From Oasisia sp. SBJ-2009 (taxonomy: Eukaryota; Annelida; Polychaeta; Sabellida; Siboglinidae), in contig OZ024862.1 in NCBI GenBank assembly GCA_964017155.1, forward strand, positions 29,831,158 to 29,895,157: DNA of 64,000 bases. The letters run 5' to 3'. The translations under genes and the position numbers were made by a program. Under the pieces are notes generated by a model that did not search any database, was not told the origin of the DNA, and saw only the letters and a list, made by a program, of their open reading frames with translations. This document shows, piece after piece, positions 12,501-23,117 of this stretch. Numbering within the stretch: position 1 is the first letter of the stretch; the number at the start of each line of letters is the position of its first letter.

Positions 12501-15500
12501 TAAGGGTGAACAATAATCAACGATTATTTTGTTCAAGAAAACAGTAGTCGTTTGAGGCACGTTGCTTGTGTGGCGGTGTGGTTATTTTTCATGAGATGGT
12601 ATTGGATAAAAGTGGTTTCCCAACACTTGTATAAAGTAGCCATTTTGTATTACTGTTGGTAAAGAAAGATATGTGATGTGGTGAAATTAAATGAGAAAGT
12701 TCACAGAGTGAGAATGTGTAGTGGAGTAGTGAGTAGAACTTTGGACCCTCAACTAAAAGAACCCGGGTTTGAATCATGTGCTGCAGTGTAGAACCTTGGG
12801 CAGGTTTGTTCACTCTGCATTGTTCCAGTTCACTCAGCTGTATGACAGTGGTGGATATATACAGGGAACAGGGCTATATGTCGCAGTTTAGGACTCCAGA
12901 TTATCTGCTTTTTGACCAAAATAGACTAATATAGTGCATCACTGCAAACCATGGAGGACTCCAATTATTAATAAATTTCTGTAAAAAAAATTTGATTCAT
13001 GTGTAATTCTGTTTCTTACCACCAGGTGTTCGGTGCTAGCCGCCAGTGCATATGTTTCGCTCTGCTTAAACGATCACCTGATGGCGCTGCGGTATGCGGA
13101 ACAGTTACTATGGCAACCCCGTTTGTCAGGAGCTCATAGGTATGTGTGTCACGTAGCAACCTCAGTGTTCTAAAGCTGGAATATAAACGGAGACTCAGAT
13201 GTGTCATCTTCGTCTGCTCTGGTGGTAGAACAACTGCCCTCTCTTCTGTCACTCACAATGTCAGATATCTTAATGTGTATTGTGAACTATGTATAATACT
13301 CAGCCATTGAAGCAAACCCTACAATAAATGGTGGTTTTCACAGCCGCATTAGATTCAGTGTTGGTGCCAGAGCACTCATTACTCATACCTTTACTCGTGT
13401 GTACTAAATTACTCATATTTTACCATTTATTGGTTAACATTTTACGAGTGCTTTGGCAGTTCCTCACATGCATGTCATCATTACATCTTGTATGTATCGT
13501 TTTTATTTACGATTTTCTCATTGCTTAATAGCTCTGGGTTGTCATGGATACAGTTTAATGAGTGGTTGATAACTCTTCAATAAGAATAACCATCACATCA
13601 ATGACCTACTCTGGCACTTGAATGTCAAAGTATAAGTATTTTCAAAAGTATTCACAGTACCCATACTCATTATGTGAATACTACATGGGATGAAGTAATC
13701 ATTACTCATACTCGTACATATCATGGTACTTGTACTGGAGTAATTTAGGGGGATACATTAGTGGGATACTCGCCCCCAACCCTGAGTTGATTTGTTGCAG
13801 CATTTGTATTATTGCAGTTATTTGTGTACACAGAAACGTAATTCCACTTCTTGTGAAGCTATAGCCATCATTTATATAAAACTAAATATGTCTGCTTGAA
13901 ATTGTTTTTCACCATAAATAACATGGCAATATTTTATTTCCTGCATCAGAACAATAACAGATAATGTTACTAATATTAAATGGTACAATGCTGTAATGAT
14001 ATCCATAACTAAAAATAATGTTACTAATATTAAATGGTACAATGCTGTAATGATATCCATAACTAAAAATAATGTTACTAATATTAAATGGTACAATGCT
14101 GTAATGATATCCATAACTAAAAATAAAATAATACCAAAAAAGTAATACAATTATAAAAAAGTTAAGTTAAAGGCAAGTTCTTATATAGCACAGTATCCAG
14201 TCCTCAGGACCGTTCAAAGCACTTAACACTTTACTTCCCTGACAGACCTGTTCACTCAGACACCATCTCTGCTTCTGTGGGAAGCATCCAGCCATACGTT
14301 ACAATTACTGTGCAAAGGCTGCTTGTACACATATCCACCACTGTTTATAATGGTAGTGATATAAATAAACAAATTAAGTTAATTAATGTAGATTCTGTGA
14401 TGTGAATTATGGTCACCCCGGTAGTTTCATTTCAGATGATTTTCAGTACATTTGACATCTTTATTACAAGACACCAAAGTGTTACATATTCACCACTTTT
14501 TCATTCATGTTATATATCAATTATTATCAAAGCATGTAGAAATAATATCCTCTGAGCATAGATGACGTAAGACCACAAGAAGGTGTTTGGCCGCCATTAC
14601 CCGACAATAGAGTACCCAGTAGAAATAACATTATGCAGGTTGTCTGTGAGTAGAAGTTATGTTTTAGTGCAGCGTGACATCAAAGATGTCAAATTATGAC
14701 AGTCAGTGTTTTACTGTGTATTGATACTGGTGTGATTTTGATCGGTGATGTCAATATGACAGATTACTGATTCTAGCAGAAATGATGGTTTCAGGTTTCA
14801 AAGTGGATTGTGGGAAGCAGATATTAGAATTTCACTAATTTTCCAGAGCATGCCTACCAGTGGAAGTTAAATGTGCTGTAAAATGTTCAATAATAGACGT
14901 ATTCAAATTTATTAGAAAATGAAGAAAACGTTATAATGGCCACCTATGGGAAAGTCAGTCTTAAGTCATAACTGCAATCGTGGCTGTTTCCTGTATGTTT
15001 ATTTTAATTTGCAAAAACTACCACACACAGTGTTGAGTTTGCATGTTACTGCTAAGTTCCAAGGCCTGTCTGTGATGTGTCACTTAAAGACAACACAGGA
15101 AACATTCTGGCTCTGGGGCAGTGTTTTATTTCAATGTCATTAACTCACTTTGGCCTGAACTTGCCAGGTTACATGGACATTGAATTTGGCTTGCTTAGTA
15201 GAATAGTCTCTGATACCATGCATTTGGTTGATGTTCACATGTAAGGAACAGACTCAAAAGCATGTGTTCTATAAACTAACATAAACAACTCGTGGAACCA
15301 CAAAACATGAATGCCCGATGTCAGTTTCACCATTATGGTGTTTAGACTTTAAACTTGCTCAAGCAAACATGCTGGGTATTTGCATTTAAAATACATTTAA
15401 ATAAGTATCTTTATGTTTATAAATGCATTGCCAGTTGATAGAAACTAATGATCCAAAGAAGCAATTGAATGAAGTACGAATTGAATGGAACATGGTATCA

Positions 15501-18500
15501 GGGAGGACATGCTTTCCTATTGCCCTCAAAGTCGGCCTATTGATAAGTAGATGCTAACAGCAACAACCATGATGGTAATATGTTCTTCATGAATATAATT
15601 TCAACTGAGATGTTTTACAGAACACTGATTTTATTGGCGTGTTTATACTTATACATACAAACAAATCAATTCCAGAGTCGCATAGCTCTTTTGGTTAGCC
15701 AGTGATAACCTTTTAAATACGAGAGAGTTTGAACGTTCCTTTACGCTATAACGTTTCCAGTTATTAAGTTGCGAGAAGCAAACTGTTGAATGCCACGTTT
15801 TTACACTGTTGTTCAGACGTTCACGGTCACTTCACACTGGTAGATGGCACTGTCTGGTACCGTGACGATAACGATGATAAATACATAGACGCAGTGAGGC
15901 AAAAACGCAGCATTCTCACAGGTGTTTCTGTCCTGAGAAATAGGTGTGCCTTGGTACAGGTTCCAGTAATGCTGAGAAGGCTAAGACACAAATCACATAC
16001 AACTTTCTGTGCCTTTGTTTGTGAACAGGAAGTGTGTGCCTGTGTCTGTTTTGTATCCGCCATGGCTCGTGCAGTGGGTGTGGTGATTTTGTCATCGGGT
16101 CAGATTCTATATCAAATCTTCCATGACAACGTGTGGGGCCAAATATAGCATCATGTATTGCCAATAGACAGTATAACGATATAATGCAGTTTCTGACTAG
16201 TTATTTTACAGAGCTGTGTTCCGTAGCAGACAAAATGACTAGAACATCAGACACCCGATTGAGGGAATTCTGGTTCGAATCCTTTGCTGCTGTGTTAAAC
16301 ATTCGACAAATTTGTTCACCCTACTTTGCTCTAGTTTACTCAGCTGTATGATTGTGCTAGGCTATAGAGGTTACCTATGTAGTTGATATTTATTTCAGAA
16401 TACCCTTCATGCATTTATTGCTGTGCGGATGAATGCTTCCCAGAGAAATTGTGATGGCTTTACATTGAACAGATCTATGAGGGAGTGAGGTGTTAAAGAC
16501 GAGAGAGCAAGGTGTTAAGAACCAGGGATCAAGGTGTTAAGAACCAGGGAGCAAGATGTTAAGCACCAGGGAGTAAGGTGTTAAGCACCAGGGAGCAAGG
16601 TGTTAAGCACCAGGGAGTAAGGTGTTAAGCACCAGGGAGTGAGGTGTTAAGCACCAGGGAGTAAGGTGTTAAGCACCAGGGAGCAAGGTGTTAAGCACCA
16701 GGGAGTAAGGTGTTAAGCACCAGGGAGTAAGGTGTTAAGCATCAGGGAGTAAGGTGTTAAGCACCAGGGAGTGAGGTGTTAAGCAGCAGGGAGTAAGGTG
16801 TTAAGCACCAGGGAGCAAGGTGTTAAGCACCAGGGAGTGAGGTGTTAAGCACAAGAGAGCAAGGTGTTAAGCACGAGAGAGCAAGGTGTTAAGCACCAGG
16901 GAGTGAGGTGTTAAGCAAGTAGAACAGTCCTAAGAATTGTGCTGTGTAAAAACTTACCTTTGCAAACAAACGCAGAAGAATAACCAATAAATATATGACA
17001 AATTAAACAGAACACTTGGACGGATGAAAGTGATCCCGCATCAAATGAATCACAGTTTTTGTAGTAGCGTAGGCAAAATTGGCGAAAACGATTCGATTCC
17101 ATCACATCTTTTGTTAGTGAATGTGCCCGACTCGGTGATAAAATTGAATCATTTGCATGAGAGGTGTAAGTGGAAGACACGCTTCAGCGAACAGCCTTGT
17201 ACCGACACTTCAGAGGTCACACATGGCTTCACTTTTTGTCGTGTCACACGACCGCACTGAATAAAAACGTGTCAGCCTTTTTGCTCGCCAGGCTATATTT
17301 CACTTGTTGCCACAAACTGTTCACTGGACTGAAAAAACAGACAAACGGCAGTCCATTATAAACGTTAAAAAATTGTAAAGTCGTGCTAAACGTTATTTGA
17401 TTGGCCATGTGTTATTCAGAAGCATGTCTAAGATTTCATATAATGAATAGGTTATTATCAATGCACACGAATGTGTATAGACATATAGATATAATCAGAT
17501 GTTTATGTTCAACTCTTTTGTACTGTCAGCATTATAGTAATGTGCCCACACATAGTCAGGTATTACCTAACCATAATTCTTACATAAATAAATCAGGTTT
17601 TATTAACCTCATCTTGCCATGACAATCTTCCTCCAATTGTCAAGATCCTCTACTGCTGTTCATAGATCTCCAGTGTCATCTAGACATCCAGGTTATCCAC
17701 TCAGTTCAGTCATGGTTGCCCTCATGTGTGGTGTTCTCCATACATGACAGCCCTCACATACTCCTTCCTTCCCTGCAGTTGGTTTTACGCATGCTGTGTC
17801 CGAAGTATGACAGCATGGTATTATTAACTTACTTTCATTTGAATGCTTGACAGCTATTAACATGCACCTTATGGTTTTGTTAATTTGTTCTATTAATTGT
17901 TTTGTATAGTATCTTTATCTTCGCGACCGACAGCATGATGATAGTATCTTTATAGTAAAACTTTATTTAGACACCATCAAATCCGGGACGTATTGTAAAT
18001 AGGTAAATAAATTAATAAATATAGTTCAGCTAAAATCTAATGTTCGTTGTGTAAAACTAGTTATGTGGAAAATAAAAATGTTTTTAATTGTTTCTTAAAT
18101 TGTACTAGATTGCCGTTATCGCGCATATTCCTAGGGAGTTTGTTCCACAGAGTGGGTCCTGCACAGGCAAATAATTTCTCCTTAATGTTGTGTAGTAGAA
18201 ACTGTCAACAACAGGGTGCTCCACTGTGACATTTACTGGTGTATCATGGAAATATTGTCCTTCTTAAATTTCAATTAAGATTCTGTTTATTGGTGGATTT
18301 TCATTTTGAGTTCTTTGACTCCCAAGGTTTTTATCTTGTCAATACAGACGATTGCTCTACCCCCTGCAGTGTGTGTTTTTGATTCCATGATTTGATGACA
18401 CCAGGAATTGTCTTCCTAGTTTGGTGTCAATGATTGTTTGTTACAGTTACATTGGTCATCTGTATGTGGCGGAAGCTCAGGTCGCACTTGACCGGATCTC

Positions 18501-18801
18501 CTATGCCATTGACCATCTCAATGCCGACCTACTTACAGACATTTCTACAGTTTACCCCGAGCAGAAGCAGGACTCAGGTGAGATCGCTCTTAAAATTCTT
18601 TTCTGATTTTAAGTTAGAACAAAAATTCCATCACTGTTGATGACCTGTCAGAACATTTAGACAGAAATTAGTGTAAGTTAATCATAATTTTTCGAAACTT
18701 TTTGACCAAGTATCTGTATAAATTATTTATGCTTTCAGAGCGGAATGGGGATAAGGACACGCAAGACCAAAGTGAAACAAAAGGTAAGTTATGTCTGTAA
18801 A

Positions 18802-18864
<63 letters not shown>

Positions 18865-21800
18865 ATGTATGTATGTTGCTGCCACAAGTAGATGCTGTGT
18901 ACTTTTATAATTGATCTGGTTTCTGATTATGAGATTTTTGGTGAAAATGGAACTTGAATAACAGTTGAAATACGACATGGTAGTTCTGGTTACATGTCTA
19001 GCGAGATTCCAGTGTTATAGCCACTGTGTACATAGAAGTGTATTGGCTCAGTGGTTAAAGCATTGAAGTCTCAGTCCGGTGATTCTAGGTTCTTTTTGCT
19101 GTGGTTTAGAAACTTGGGTAGTTTCATTCATGCCATGTTTTTCCAGTTCACTCAGCTATATGGACGAATCATTGGTTAGGGTTATAGAGAAGGGTTAGGA
19201 GTCTGGATGATGTTTGATTGAATTTATAATGAATTTATTTTAACTGTAATTATAGTTTTGTATTTTTTTACTTACTTTATTATTAAGTTATTAATATGTT
19301 TTATTATTTATTTATTTTATCTATTTATTGCTGATAAGTTTAGCTTATGAACTAGGATTTTTAGAAGCTTTATTTAATTATCTATTTATTATCACTTAAC
19401 ATTTCGCCTTTACGTGCAAGCTTAAACTGATTATGAATTAAATATGTGTGTGTTACAATGTGTTTTATGCGCCTCTGAGCGGAAATGTTTCCAAATATAC
19501 GGTGCTATACAAATAATTTTGTATTTATTATTATTATGACCAGTCATTTAGGACTACGTACAACATCATACAATATAAGAATGGAGGTTTACTTTTTATA
19601 AGCAATTAATTGTCTCAGTGTCAACTACCGGTAATCAATTGGAGGTGTTTCTTTTCTTTCAAGAAAAATGCATCGATGCCATCGGTCGGGTTTTAACACA
19701 GTTAAACACTCCACAGCCATGAAAATGCCCAGTGTCACTCATCAGTTTGATCATTCATGTACGACTCTGTTGTTTGAACAGGAGCTCTGTACCCGTGGTC
19801 GCCACGAGACCTTCAGTGTGCTAAGGCCATCATGCAGTACAACCTGGCCACAGCACACGCCATACGCAGCGAATACGAGAAAGCTCTTGTCAACCTCAGT
19901 AAGGTGAGAGAGAGAGAGGGGGAGAGAGAGAGGGGGAGAGAGAGAGAGAGAGGGAGACGGAGACGGAGGGAGAGACGGAGGGAGGGAGGGAGAGAGAGGG
20001 AGAGAGAGGGAGAGAGAGGGAGAGAGGCGGTACCAACAAAGTCTAGGAACAATGTCGTGATTTATTGAACAATGTTAATAAATATTTAAATGTTTATATA
20101 GCACTTGTTCAAAGGTGTTAATTTGATCATGTGTATAATAATAAAATATGTATATCTGGTGCCAAATTTCAACGTATAAGGTCATCATCCATTGTCAGTC
20201 ATATGGTGGTAAATTAGATAACTCGAGTAAACACAGTTTCGTTCCAAATTTACATCGTGATAAACTTAAAATACCCAATGAAACCAGCTTCTGCATCAGT
20301 AGGTATGTAGCATCAACAGAAGAATGCGTTTCTTTGCTAGCAATTAATATAAACTCCTATCATATAAATAATATACGTAATAAAATCAGAGGCATACACC
20401 TTCTTTATGTATAGTAATCAGTGCATTTACAAATGTTCAAAGTGTTTTTAACTTTGTGAGAATATGTATGTAGTTAACAGTTTAAACTGCTGTAGTCGAT
20501 GTAGTGTTTGGCGACCTCCCTGCCAAATGCTTTGCCCTCTTCTTGCCATCAGTCGGGGCATATTCTCATATTTTATATAGACTCATATTTTTTGTAGAGA
20601 ACAGTTTTTACCCTGGCTGATTTAAGATCGGATCTATTGCAATTCGCGCCAGGGAACGTGTGCCATTTCCTCTCTGTCCTTTATCAGGAATTTTCATTAT
20701 GCCCAGTGGCAACTTGTGAATATATCTAGGTGGTCCAGGGTCTGTATGTGCCACTTGCCCTTTGACATTAGCAAAATCTCTTTTTGGTTTTGCATGTTGG
20801 AAAAATGTCGAATTGAAATAGACTGCACACGCTGGAACAAATGCTGGATTTGTATATAGCATAATGCTGAATTATTTTGATGCAGGAGTAAACATTGTCA
20901 ATGTATGAAATGTTATAATCATTAAGATTAAACCGACATACATATGACAATGTGTCGTCATACTCAGTTGTTGTGTTGTGCATCCTAGCTAGACTCCCTG
21001 TGTTTCTCCGACTCTATGTGTCTCTGACTCTATGTGTCTCCGACTCTATGTGTCTCTGACTCTGTGTCTCCGACTCTATGTGTCTCTGACTCTATGTGTC
21101 TGTGACTCTATGTGTCTCCGACTCTATGTGTCTCTGACTCTGTGTCTCCGACTCTATGTGTCTCTGACTCTATGTGTCTCCGACTCTATGTGTCTCTGGC
21201 TCTATGTGTCTCTGGCTCTGTGTCTTAATCTCTAAGTCTGTCTGGCTCTCTGTCTTCGGCCCTAATGTGGCTCTAAGTGTTTATGACTCTGTGTGTCTCA
21301 GGCTCTATGTGTCTTTGGCTCTGTGTGTATCCAGCTCTGGGTCTCCGGCTCTATGTGTATCTGGTTCGATGTATCTCCGGGTCTGTATGTCTCCGGCTTT
21401 GTGTGTCTCTGGTTCTACGTATGCCTAGATGTTTTGAGTAATGTACACACACCACACCAAACACACACTCATGCACGCACACCAGACATACGCACGCACA
21501 CACACAGGCAGTACTTTCTAACTGTTGTCATGCTGAACTTGCATTTGTTAACTAACATGGATTTGGTTTCAGAGTACGCAGACAATTGGTTTACCCCTGC
21601 CCGTGCACATGTACTTTCTCAAGCTCTATCTCGAGCTCATGGAAGGTAGGTCCTTCCTGCGATCTCATTACCCATAAGGCCATGGGGAGTTGGCTCTAGT
21701 TTTATTCGATCAAACTGAAGACATTACTGTAGTCAACGGCATAATTCAGATTGATAAAATTATACTTTTATTAATTCTGTCTAAAAATGTCTTATAAATG

Positions 21801-22236
21801 TTGTTTCTTCCTAAGGTAACCGAGAAAGCCATTACAACTTGTTTCAGGCAAAACATCTCATGGGAAGTAGATAGTGAATGGAGGGAATTTGGGGAAACAG
21901 CATATTATACAGTGTATAGTACAATATCATTGAACATTTATTCACCTAAAACATCTTTAAAGAAACTTAGAATAAGTCTCTTATTTATAAATACAACACC
22001 AGTAAATTTGACAAGCAATAAAGGAGCTGACTATTTTCTTGTGTTATGAAAGCAGGTATTTATTTATGTTTTCTAGAAATAGAATAAATTGCAGATATAA
22101 TTTACAAATATAAAAATATATTTGTAAATCAGTCGTTCTTTTTTGTCATAAAGGTTGTCATGTTTTAGGTCATCGAAAAACTGCCCAGAACATCATAAAA
22201 GAACACTTTGGCCATGCTACACCCAACCGAGGCTGA
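3528..22236 (+). CDS. CNOT10: CCR4-NOT transcription complex subunit 10, 16 coding exons
   Basis: TPR-rich subunit that, with CNOT11, forms the module on the N-terminal part of CNOT1 in the CCR4-NOT deadenylase. Exons read by eye with GT/AG sites: 3528-3803, 4167-4317, 4732-4793, 5414-5593, 5992-6075, 7456-7717, 8476-8666, 10225-10340, 10954-11094, 12411-12485, 13026-13139, 18447-18577, 18739-18783, 19782-19903, 21573-21645, 22169-22236. They sum to 2091 nt: 696 aa plus TGA, with phases agreeing at every junction (human protein 744 aa). Diagnostic blocks: YYNQAVVLYYQKQYN (exon 2), FLEKMLLGN (4), KSLKSCKREL (5), FEYMRGNHRKAIKVLN and HLGSFYLRRAVQEN (6), NPRLWLRLAECCI (7), IPMASLEFASLCLKNAMLLL (9), ASAYVSLCLNDHLMAL (11), GHLYVAEAQVALDRIS (12). 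The least conserved parts are the 45-nt exon 13 and the linker in exon 4. Splice sites are not checked against transcripts. Confidence 0.95.
5023..5112. repeat. tRNA-like/SINE fragment in CNOT10 intron 3
   Basis: The segment begins with a tRNA-like box A (TGGCTCAGGGG). Its second half (cctgaggactggatactgcg onward) is the reverse complement of the repeat at about 14160-14205. The box B position is decayed, so this is a SINE-type remnant, not a tRNA gene. Confidence 0.55.
6163..6747. repeat. 35-bp minisatellite in CNOT10 intron 5
   Basis: About 17 head-to-tail units of 35 bp, containing 'cccaaccactgctgttggca' followed by gatgagtcaaaatat. Units differ by single substitutions (cac/tac, ggcag/gggag), and two units are shortened (about 6588 and 6718). 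It lies inside the intron between exons 5 and 6. Confidence 0.95.
8694..9309. mobile_element. Non-autonomous hAT-like element, CAGGGTTGG family
   Basis: 616-bp element in CNOT10 intron 7. It starts CAGGGTTGG and ends CCAACCCTG, flanked by a perfect 8-bp duplication CCAGAATC at 8686-8693 and 9310-9317. The ends carry T-rich and ATTTAATCAA-type subterminal repeats. There is no coding capacity. An 8-bp duplication with CAGGG ends fits hAT; P and Zisupton elements also make 8-bp duplications. Confidence 0.85.
9639..10116. mobile_element. 478-bp MITE, intact copy
   Basis: Non-coding element in CNOT10 intron 7 with short inverted ends GGGCGTGTAAGT / GGGCCTGTAAGT. ATA follows the outer side of both ends. 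The same sequence recurs at 58237-63995, where a 5-kb element has split it; that second copy shows this sequence is a dispersed unit. Superfamily is not assignable from the ends alone. Confidence 0.8.
11665..12135 (+). pseudogene. LINE reverse-transcriptase C-terminal remnant
   Basis: A frame through 11672-11970 encodes VRPHLEYCIQAWRP then LERVQRRATKMIPKLRN, the typical end of CR1/jockey-like non-LTR reverse transcriptases. After a stop the homologous tail continues in other frames (RTVNEWNRL, then FKNKIDIYL), so at least two frameshifts are present. It lies in sense orientation in CNOT10 intron 9. Confidence 0.85.
12715..12905 (+). repeat. tRNA-derived SINE copy
   Basis: Contains a box B-like GGTTTGAATC, followed by a body with 'ccagttcactcagctgtatg'. 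The same body recurs at about 16215-16400 and 19030-19215. In CNOT10 intron 10. Confidence 0.7.
13356..13784. mobile_element. Degenerate CAGGGTTGG-family element
   Basis: Begins CAGTGTTGG and ends CCAACCCTG. Imperfect 8-bp flanks (ATTAGATT / AGTTGATT) could be a decayed duplication. The interior is built from ACTCATACTCGT-like motifs in both orientations. In CNOT10 intron 11. Weaker than the copies at 8694 and 45328 because the duplication has two mismatches. Confidence 0.55.
13963..14125. repeat. Three tandem 54-bp units
   Basis: Three near-identical direct copies of a 54-bp unit starting aatgttactaatattaaatg, in CNOT10 intron 11. The repetitive short peptide read from the minus strand here is a by-product of this array. 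Confidence 0.9.
14160..14345. repeat. Dispersed repeat with CAAAGCRCTT motif
   Basis: Contains tatagcacagtatccagtcc, ttcaaagcacttaacacttt and agcatccagccat. A related copy is at about 55440-55600, and a reverse-complement fragment is at 5070-5112. This is a dispersed family with no coding potential. Confidence 0.65.
16210..16400 (+). repeat. tRNA-derived SINE copy with intact box B
   Basis: Carries a consensus RNA polymerase III box B, GGTTCGAATCC, at 16272-16282, then the shared SINE body (tttgttcaccct, tttactcagctgtatgat). In CNOT10 intron 11. Box A is degenerate and there is no tRNA fold. Confidence 0.7.
16481..16916. repeat. 22-bp minisatellite in CNOT10 intron 11
   Basis: About 20 tandem units of 22 bp (aaggtgttaagcaccagggagt with variants gcaag, gtgag, cacgagaga). 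The variants look interspersed, as expected from repeated unequal exchange. Confidence 0.93.
18045..18240 (-). pseudogene. LINE C-terminal tail remnant
   Basis: The minus strand reads KLFACAGPTLWNKLPRNMRD followed by NLVQFKKQLKTFLF. This matches the W-N-x-L-P plus F-K-x-x-L-K-T tail of jockey/CR1-like LINE polyproteins. It is antisense in CNOT10 intron 11 and ends are approximate. Confidence 0.75.
18808..18862. repeat. (TA)n microsatellite
   Basis: About 27 TA units beginning 25 bp after the donor site of CNOT10 exon 13. Confidence 0.95.
19030..19215 (+). repeat. tRNA-derived SINE copy with box A
   Basis: Box A-like TTGGCTCAGTGG opens the element. Box B is decayed (gattctaggttc), and the common body ccagttcactcagctatatg follows. 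It lies in intron 13 of CNOT10. Confidence 0.7.
19904..20030. repeat. Purine-only (GA-rich) tract
   Basis: Nearly uninterrupted purine tract (gagaga, gggaga, cggaggga) starting at the donor site of CNOT10 exon 14. Such tracts can form triplex DNA; here it directly abuts the splice donor. Confidence 0.9.
21004..21430. repeat. 15-16-bp minisatellite (gactctatgtgtctc)
   Basis: More than 25 degenerate units of gactctatgtgtctc type in CNOT10 intron 14. The array becomes more divergent towards its right end (ggctctgtgtgtatc). Confidence 0.9.
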
Positions 22237-23077
22237 CCAAAGACTGTGTCAACTACCAGACAGACTGACCAGTGGTAATAGCCATCCCTGCTGGGTCAGA
22301 GTTCAACAGTGTCCTCAGGGTAGTTTAAGACTGTACAATATTGGTCATGTGTATGAGTTTATGTGGTGAGAATCAGGTCAGGGGTCATGCAAAAGTATGT
22401 CACGGAGGGCAAGTGTAGTTATGTATCACATAGGGGTGGATGGGTGGGATGCTGTTTTTTTAAATGCAGACTAGTCATATCAGATATATGGCATTGATTA
22501 TTCTGCCAGTTTCTGGGTAGATTTAAGCAGCATTCCGTCAAAAAACCTCCACTCTGCTATTGGTTTTAGTACTTCACAGACTTACTAGTTATCTGTAAAC
22601 ATTGAATCAATACAGTAATGCAACAAATTAAATAATGATTACACATGTTTCTTTTTGAGGGCTCTTTGAAAAAGAATGAAATATATGGGAAGACACATGC
22701 CAGTGTGACGAAGCTTGACAGAGAGGTCTCAGAAATGTCATCAAATAGTGTGATGTATGTTATACATGGCCCCCAATATATGAGCAGTTGACATTTAGAG
22801 GTATGCCAGAAACACAAGAAGTGTTGTTTACATCAGCCAGAGTTTCTTTGGATGATTAAAATGAACAAACTACTGTTGCGAGTTGATTTTTGGTGTTTTA
22901 TTTGTAAGAAGAGTTAGTTGCCTGTTGCTCATGAGTCCAGCTGAAACTGGACATAGGAATGGTCAGTGCAGGAAAAACACTGCAGCAGCCGATGCTTGTA
23001 TTGTTGTGTAGGTGGCAGAAAAGTGCATAGTTTTATTGACCAATTCACACGCATGTACGCACGCACACACACACACA

Positions 23078-23117
<40 letters not shown>

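Noticed and set aside
13872..14150. A hydrophobic protein with three repeats
   Set aside because: It is the translation of three tandem 54-bp units in AT-rich intronic DNA, antisense to CNOT10.
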